Notes under the pieces: model-generated
Seen by the model: only the letters and a program-made list of their open reading frames with translations
What the model was told of the DNA's origin: nothing
Database searches by the model: none
DNA from: Methylobacterium mesophilicum SR1.6/6
GTDB taxonomy: Bacteria > Pseudomonadota > Alphaproteobacteria > Rhizobiales > Beijerinckiaceae
Direction of reading: 5' to 3'
DNA: 64,000 nt
Assembly (NCBI RefSeq): GCF_000364445.2
Contig: NZ_CP043538.1
Location: 5,599,447 to 5,663,446 of the forward strand
Shown here: piece after piece, positions 59,164 to 64,000 of the stretch
How the letters are laid out: every line of letters begins with the position of its first letter
Numbering within the stretch: the first letter of the stretch is position 1
Position numbers and translations under genes: made by a program

Positions 59164-60777
59164 CTACGAGGCCTCGGCCAGTACGCCGTCCAGTTCTTCG
59201 GCCGAGCCGCCGGCGCGACCCGGCCAGCCGCCCGCATCGTTGCCGGCGCTCAGGATGTGGTCGATATCCGCCTTCGGCATGGCCCGCCCGAAGAGGTAGC
59301 CCTGACCGAAATGGCAGCCCTGGTCCGAGAGCCAGTTCAGGCTGGCGTCCGTCTCGATGCCCTCGGCGGTCGTGGACAGACCCAGACTGGTGCCGAGCTT
59401 GATGATGGCGTCGACCAGCTTGGCGCGCTCGTCGCTCATGGTGATCGCGTCGACGTAGCTCCGGTCGATCTTGAGCTTGTCGAACTTCAGCTCGCGCAGA
59501 TGGTACAGGCTCGAGTAGCCGGTGCCGAAATCGTCGAGGGCGATGCGGACGCCGAGCTGACGCAGCGACAGGAGCGTCGCCCGGGTGGCTTCCAGGTCCT
59601 GGATCAGCGCGCTCTCGGTGATCTCGACCTCGAGGCGCTGCGGCGGGAATCCGGTCTCCGTCAGGATGGCGAGGATGCGCTCTGCGAGCCACGCGTCCTG
59701 GAACTGGTGCGGTGCGATGTTGACCGCCAGGATCAGGTGGGGGGACCAGGCGCGGGCATCGAGGCAGGCGCGGCGGATCAGGTAATAGCTGAGGTCCGCG
59801 ATCATCCCGGTCTCCTCGGCGATCGGGATGAAGTCCGCCGGATTGACGAGGCCCCGGGTCGGATGACGCCAGCGGGCCAGGACCTCCACGCCGATGATGT
59901 CCTGTCCGGGCAGGGACACGACCGGCTGGTAGTAGGGCTCGATGGCCCCCGTCTCGATGGCGACGCGGAGTTCGGTCTCCAGGCGGGCGCGGGCGCGCAA
60001 CTCCTCGTCCATGGCGCTCCGGAAGAACCGGTAGTTGCCGCGACCATCCTTCTTGCCCTGGTACATGGCGAGGTCCGCCGCGTGCAGGACCGCGTCCGCG
60101 TCGGCGTGGTCGGGCGCGACGATCGCGACGCCCACGGTCGCGCCGACCTTGAGGTCGTTCTGGTTCCAGGTGACCGGCTCGGAGATGCTCGCGATCACCG
60201 CCTGCGCGAGGCGCGTCAGGCCCTCGCTGCCGTGCTCCACCGGAACCAGCATGGCGAACTCGTCGCCGCCGAGACGGGCCGCGACGCCGCCGGGCGGCAG
60301 GAGCTGCTGCAGCCGCTCGGACACGGCGCAGAGGACCGCGTTGCCGGCCGCGTGGCCGTAGAGGTCGTTGACCGGCTTGAACCGGTCGAGGTCGATCAGC
60401 AGGACCGCCGCCGACGGCTCCGTGCCCACCGAGGCCAGCGACCGCTCGACCGCGTCGATGAAGCGGCGCCGGTTGGCCAGCCCTGTCAGGCCGTCGTGCC
60501 GGGCGATCGCCTCGGCCTGGGCGGCGGCGGCGTCGCGCTCCAGCATGAGGCGGCGGAGGATGATCGACTTGCGGACGCTCGCACCGCAGAGCGCCAGTCC
60601 CATGCAGGCGGCCAGCATCAGGAGATCGTTCAGGCCGTAGGTGACGACGATTCCCTGCAGGGAGTCGAACGTCCCCAGCGTAACGCCTACGAACCAGATC
60701 CCGACGCCGATGACGAGCAGGCACAAAGTCTCGTACAGCTCGCCACGGCCCCAGGTCGTCGACGTCTCGCGTGGCAT
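59164..60777 (-). CDS. GGDEF-EAL protein, cyclic-di-GMP turnover
   Basis: A 537-residue membrane protein with two N-terminal spans (about 15-60). The GGDEF domain (about 95-260) has an intact RLGGDEFAML active site but no RxxD inhibitory site ahead of it. The EAL domain (about 275-515) has EVLAR (Val replacing Ala of EAL), NIAPHQFQD, EITESAL, DDFGTGYSS, KIDRSYV and AEGIET, so metal and catalytic residues are kept. It could make or degrade cyclic di-GMP; direction cannot be told. ATG 60777 is chosen, and a Met 12 codons upstream is possible. Confidence 0.9.
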   Translation of the reverse strand: MPRETSTTWGRGELYETLCLLVIGVGIWFVGVTLGTFDSLQGIVVTYGLNDLLMLAACMGLALCGASVRKSIILRRLMLERDAAAAQAEAIARHDGLTGLANRRRFIDAVERSLASVGTEPSAAVLLIDLDRFKPVNDLYGHAAGNAVLCAVSERLQQLLPPGGVAARLGGDEFAMLVPVEHGSEGLTRLAQAVIASISEPVTWNQNDLKVGATVGVAIVAPDHADADAVLHAADLAMYQGKKDGRGNYRFFRSAMDEELRARARLETELRVAIETGAIEPYYQPVVSLPGQDIIGVEVLARWRHPTRGLVNPADFIPIAEETGMIADLSYYLIRRACLDARAWSPHLILAVNIAPHQFQDAWLAERILAILTETGFPPQRLEVEITESALIQDLEATRATLLSLRQLGVRIALDDFGTGYSSLYHLRELKFDKLKIDRSYVDAITMSDERAKLVDAIIKLGTSLGLSTTAEGIETDASLNWLSDQGCHFGQGYLFGRAMPKADIDHILSAGNDAGGWPGRAGGSAEELDGVLAEAS

Positions 60778-61287
60778 GCTTTGTTTCCGGGTTTCAGCGC
60801 GTGAACGAAGCATGCCAAATGCTAAAGGGCAGTAAATCCTATGCTGAATTGGTCGTAAGCTTCCTCCAATTCGGTCTTTGGCTTGGTTCATAAGGCCTGA
60901 ATCGGATGTGACATTTTCCGCGACGAGCGGGTTCGTTCCGTTCCAGATTATGCTGCCTCCCGCCAGTGCGGCTTGCGTCGCGACGGTTCGAAGCGGTCCG
61001 CAAGTCGCGAATACGGCGGGATCGATGGCGGGTACCTGATTGGAGGCCCGCGATCGGCCGGGACGGATGACCGCGTTCGGGTGTGAAAGTGTTGGATGCG
61101 CCGATGCGCACCGCGAAGGAAAATCAGTTTTGGCGCGATTGGCAGTATCGGATGCCAAAGCGCGGGCTTTGCTAACTTAAAACGATCGATCTACGCGCCA
61201 AAAGCGTGTCAAGCGGGCGAATAAATCAAGATCTCTGTTCAAGTTGAGCCGGCGCCGATCGCGACTGAGAATTTCTCAACGACAGGA
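60778..61287. other. AT-richer gap upstream of the GGDEF-EAL gene
   Basis: 510 bases with noticeably lower GC than the coding regions. It should hold the GGDEF-EAL promoter. I see no recognisable gene or repeat. Confidence 0.5.
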
Positions 61288-61389
61288 TCAACCAACGTCC
61301 CAGTCCGAGAATTGCACGCCGAGAACGAGCGCGACAATCAGCGCGAGAAACAAAGCGAGGATGAGGATGCGTTTGCTGAGCGGCGCCAT
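61288..61389 (-). CDS. 33-residue single-span membrane protein (candidate)
   Basis: A short frame from ATG 61389 reads MAPLSKRILILALFLALIVA then LVLGVQFSDWDVG and stop. The composition is a classic small membrane peptide: a positively charged N-terminus, one 18-residue hydrophobic helix and a short acidic tail. The longer overlapping frames here look non-coding. A GGAG lies 13 bases upstream, too far for a strong ribosome site. No family known to me. Confidence 0.45.
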   Translation of the reverse strand: MAPLSKRILILALFLALIVALVLGVQFSDWDVG

Positions 61390-62044
61390 GCGGGCAGATT
61401 AACTCCGTCCGAGCCGGGATTTGCAGCTGCAACGGCCACGATGCGAGATTTTTTTCTGTCTCCACGAGTTGAAATACGTGGCCGCCGCCCAGGACAGACG
61501 TCGATTTCAATGATGAAACAATTTTGGACACCGTCCATCACGAAATCGGCATCGTCCGCCGTGTGGCTGATAGGGTTTACGGCACAGTGCCTCTCCTTGG
61601 CTTCGTCGCCTCCCCGTCCGCAGGCGGTTGATGACACGCCGCAGAACGTCACGGTGCAGCGACGAGTAGGTCGGGCGCGGGCGTGAAGGCTGCCGGCCGG
61701 ACGGGCGGTCTTCCAGCGGCATCGGCCATCGCCTTCCGTCCGCGCCCTGAATCCTCATCGGGCTGAAGCCATGGCGCATGGCCGCGCCTCGCGATGGGTC
61801 CGCGCATCCATTCGATTTATCTGAAGTCTCCTTTCTGAAGTTTCGAATTTTCGATGGCGCGAGGGCGGCATACACCCGCGTGTCTCGCGGGCGCCGTGAT
61901 GGGGGGCAACAGATCGGAGAGGATGCCCAAACGTCGGAGCACGCCCACGTCACCTGTCCGGATCGTCGAAGGCTGGTCGCGGGCTTGGCCGCAGCGCCGA
62001 TCCTGCGAGCGCCGATGCGTACCGCATCCAAGACGGATCACGCC
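61390..62044. other. gap upstream of the haloacid dehalogenase gene
   Basis: 655 bases. Several overlapping open frames on both strands have no recognisable product. The AT-rich stretch near 61810-61860 is the most likely promoter zone for the following pair of genes. Nothing else is seen. Confidence 0.45.
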
Positions 62045-62779
62045 ATGAACACGAGCGCCGCCTCGGCCGAATCCGTCATCGTCTTCGACGTGAACGAGAC
62101 GCTCCTCGACTTCAGCGTACTCGGCCCGGTCTTCGTCCGCATCTTCGGCGACGCGAGCGCGCTGCACACATGGTTCAACCACGTCATCCTCTATTCCGAG
62201 GCACTGACCCTATCGGGTGACTATGCCGAGTCCGGCACGGTCGGCGTGGCGGTTCTACGGATGATGGCTCAGGCGAGCGGCCGCACGGTCGACGCGGCGG
62301 ATCTCGACGAGCTGCGGTGCCGTTCGGGGCAGATGCAGACCTACGCCGACACCCCGAAGGCCCTGTCGGATCTGACGGGGGCCGGCTACCGTCTCGTCAC
62401 GCTGAGCAACAATCCCGCATCCGCCGTCGATGCCCAGCTGACGCATGCCGGGATCAGACCCTTCTTCGCCTCGCTCCACAGCATCGACGACCGCGTCCGC
62501 CGCTACAAGCCGGCGGTGGAGAGCTACACGGACCTCGCCGCGACGCTCGGGATCGCGCCAGCCGACCTGTGGTTCGTTTCCTGCCACGCCTTCGACACCC
62601 TGGGGGCCGCCGCGGCCGGCTATCGTACGGCGCTCGTTCTTCGGCCGGGGAACGCACCCGTCGGGCTCGGTCGGGCGCCCGATATCGTCGCGGGGGATCT
62701 GGGCACCGTCGCCGACCGCATCGTCCAGGCTGGTGCGCTCCCTGGCCGATCGCCCGTCCGTGCGCCGGGCACCCGATGA
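62045..62779 (+). CDS. haloacid dehalogenase type II-like HAD hydrolase
   Basis: A 244-residue HAD-superfamily protein of the L-2-haloacid dehalogenase type. Nucleophile Asp15 is in VFDVNETLLDF, motif II is VTLSNNP, motif III Lys is in RRYKPAVESY, and motif IV is in WFVSCHAFDTLGAAAAGY. Members hydrolyse 2-haloacids, but many have other substrates. Its stop overlaps the ATG of the next gene (ATGA), so the two are co-translated. The open frame upstream of 62045 is not supported. Confidence 0.87.
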   Translation: MNTSAASAESVIVFDVNETLLDFSVLGPVFVRIFGDASALHTWFNHVILYSEALTLSGDYAESGTVGVAVLRMMAQASGRTVDAADLDELRCRSGQMQTYADTPKALSDLTGAGYRLVTLSNNPASAVDAQLTHAGIRPFFASLHSIDDRVRRYKPAVESYTDLAATLGIAPADLWFVSCHAFDTLGAAAAGYRTALVLRPGNAPVGLGRAPDIVAGDLGTVADRIVQAGALPGRSPVRAPGTR

Positions 62780-64000
62780 GGGCCCGTCCGGCTTCCCCGA
62801 TTGAGCCGACGCGCCGAACCATTCTGGGTTGCGGCGCGAGCCTGTCGTCCCTCGCCCTGCCGGTCGGCCCGGCGAAGGCGTCCTCGATCCTGGGCCGTAT
62901 CCACGGAGTCAGCGCCATGTCGTTCGGAGTAGGAGACACGATGAGGCTGCGCGAGGGGATCCGGCAGCGCAGCCTCGCGGGCATCAACGGGCTGACCGTC
63001 AACGTGCTTGAGGCGGGCTACGAGACACCCGCGCGCCCGGCCGTTCTGCTCCTTCACGGCTTCCCCGACATCGCCTTCAGCTGGCGCAAGACGATGCTGC
63101 CGCTCGCCGCAGCCGGCTATCACGTGATCGCGCCCGACCAGCGTGGCTACGGCGCGACCACGGGGTGGGACGACCGCTATGACGGCGATGTCGCGTCCTT
63201 CCGCACGCACAGCTACGCCCGGGACGCGCTCGGCGTCGTGGAGGCGTTCGGGCACCGCTCGGTCGCCGCCGTGGTGGGACACGACTTCGGATCGATGATC
63301 GCCGCCTACTGCGCGCTCGTGCGTCCCGACGTGTTCCGCTCCCTCGTGATGATAAGCTTCCCGTTCGACGGGCCATCCCCGATCCCGTTCGACACGGCCG
63401 ATCAGCCGCCCCGGCCGTCGGAACCGTCGATGGCCGCCGAACTCGCGGCTCTCCCGCGCCCGCGCCAGGACAGCATGGCTTGGTTCGGAACGCCCGGAGC
63501 GAACGCCGACATGCTCCACGCGCCGCAGGGCCTCCACGACTTCCTGCGCGCCTATTTCCACGTGAAGAGCGCGGACTGGCCCGGCAACCATCCGCACCCG
63601 CTCGCGACCGGATCCGCGGCCGAGCTCGCGACGCTGCCCACCTACTACATCCTGGACGCGGGTGTCGGCATGGCCGCGACCGTCGCGTCCGACATGCCGA
63701 CGCCGGCCGAGATCGCGGCCAATCGTTGGCTGCCCGAGGCCGAACTGGCTGCTTACACGGCCGCGTTCGGGCGCACGGGCTTCCAGGGCGGCCTCAACTG
63801 GTTCCGCTGCCATGCCGGCCCAATTGGCCGCTCGGAGATCGAGTTGTTCGCCGGCCGCACGATCGACGTGCCATCCAGCTTCATCTCCGGTGCGGCGGAT
63901 TGGGGCACTTACCGCAAGCCGGGCGCGATCGGGCGCATGTGCACCACGACCTGCACCCGCATGGATGGCGTCCACCTGATCGAGGGAGCCGGGCATTGGG
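62776..64000 (+). CDS. alpha/beta hydrolase with twin-arginine signal, runs off the window
   Basis: At least 408 residues. ATG 62776 overlaps the HAD stop as ATGA. The N-terminus TRRTILGCGASLSSLALPVG is a twin-arginine-type signal, ending near AKA (residue 36). The hydrolase domain starts near ATG 62941 with VLLLHGFPD, GYHVIAPDQRGYG and nucleophile Asp in VGHDFGSMI, as in epoxide hydrolases and haloacetate dehalogenases, and reaches the probable catalytic His in EGAGHW at the window edge. An alternative start at 62941 would give a cytoplasmic enzyme. The C-terminus lies outside. Confidence 0.83.
   Translation, partial: MRARPASPIEPTRRTILGCGASLSSLALPVGPAKASSILGRIHGVSAMSFGVGDTMRLREGIRQRSLAGINGLTVNVLEAGYETPARPAVLLLHGFPDIAFSWRKTMLPLAAAGYHVIAPDQRGYGATTGWDDRYDGDVASFRTHSYARDALGVVEAFGHRSVAAVVGHDFGSMIAAYCALVRPDVFRSLVMISFPFDGPSPIPFDTADQPPRPSEPSMAAELAALPRPRQDSMAWFGTPGANADMLHAPQGLHDFLRAYFHVKSADWPGNHPHPLATGSAAELATLPTYYILDAGVGMAATVASDMPTPAEIAANRWLPEAELAAYTAAFGRTGFQGGLNWFRCHAGPIGRSEIELFAGRTIDVPSSFISGAADWGTYRKPGAIGRMCTTTCTRMDGVHLIEGAGHW

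Noticed and set aside
61226..61652. Two overlapping minus-strand frames of about 100 codons
   Set aside because: No recognisable features; the 33-residue frame inside is more protein-like.

Overview
The window comes from a high-GC alphaproteobacterium and most probably from Methylobacterium/Methylorubrum (Hyphomicrobiales). The evidence is the CckA kinase, the alphaproteobacterial type of ribosomal proteins, a lanthanide-type PQQ alcohol dehydrogenase with its periplasmic partners, DUF6894, and dense families of GC-rich palindromic repeats between genes. It is ordinary chromosome. I see no phage, insertion sequence, CRISPR array, tRNA or rRNA.

Layout. 1-2.8 kb: the 3' part of cckA converges with recA, which has a LexA-like box. 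3.3-8.6 kb: the complete S10 ribosomal cluster on the minus strand (rpsJ to rpsQ). It is cut off from the usual neighbours on both sides: a C-terminal scrap of tuf lies upstream, and recA lies downstream where rplN would be expected. 9-12.3 kb: an M23 peptidase, gluQ and a small Cys-rich protein. 12.3-20 kb: a hybrid histidine kinase, a GMC oxidoreductase, a 1.2-kb repeat-bearing gap, a LysR regulator and a DUF2252 protein. 20.1-28.9 kb: six plus-strand genes (a TPP enzyme, an Fe-alcohol dehydrogenase, PhaE, class III PhaC, a CoA-transferase and an aldehyde dehydrogenase) that could form a polyhydroxyalkanoate branch with a 4-carbon hydroxyacid. 29-33.2 kb: a MarR-controlled, fully overlapping AaeXAB-like efflux operon.

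33.5-43.7 kb: an alcohol-oxidation island. It holds a LuxR-type response regulator, an ExaF/PedH-like lanthanide alcohol dehydrogenase, a periplasmic binding protein, a PedF-like cytochrome c, a second binding protein, a beta-propeller protein, and a NosR-like flavin/iron-sulfur membrane protein with its flavin transferase ApbE. Two sequence motifs are shared by the exaF upstream region and the divergent cytochrome/binding-protein promoter. 44-51.5 kb: a serine hydrolase, an M20 peptidase, glmS, glmU and rpoN. 51.9-64 kb: a decayed Crp/Fnr gene, DUF6894, small secreted and membrane proteins, opgG, an orphan AraC DNA-binding domain, SCO1, a metallo-beta-lactamase-fold hydrolase, a GGDEF-EAL protein, a haloacid-dehalogenase-like protein, and an alpha/beta hydrolase with a twin-arginine signal that runs off the window.

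Two otherwise conserved genes (rplV and the nosR-like gene) are each broken by loss of one C from what should be a run of six. The shared signature points to homopolymer errors in the assembly, and both genes should be read as probably intact. The Crp/Fnr gene has several frameshifts plus a nonsense codon and is a real pseudogene.
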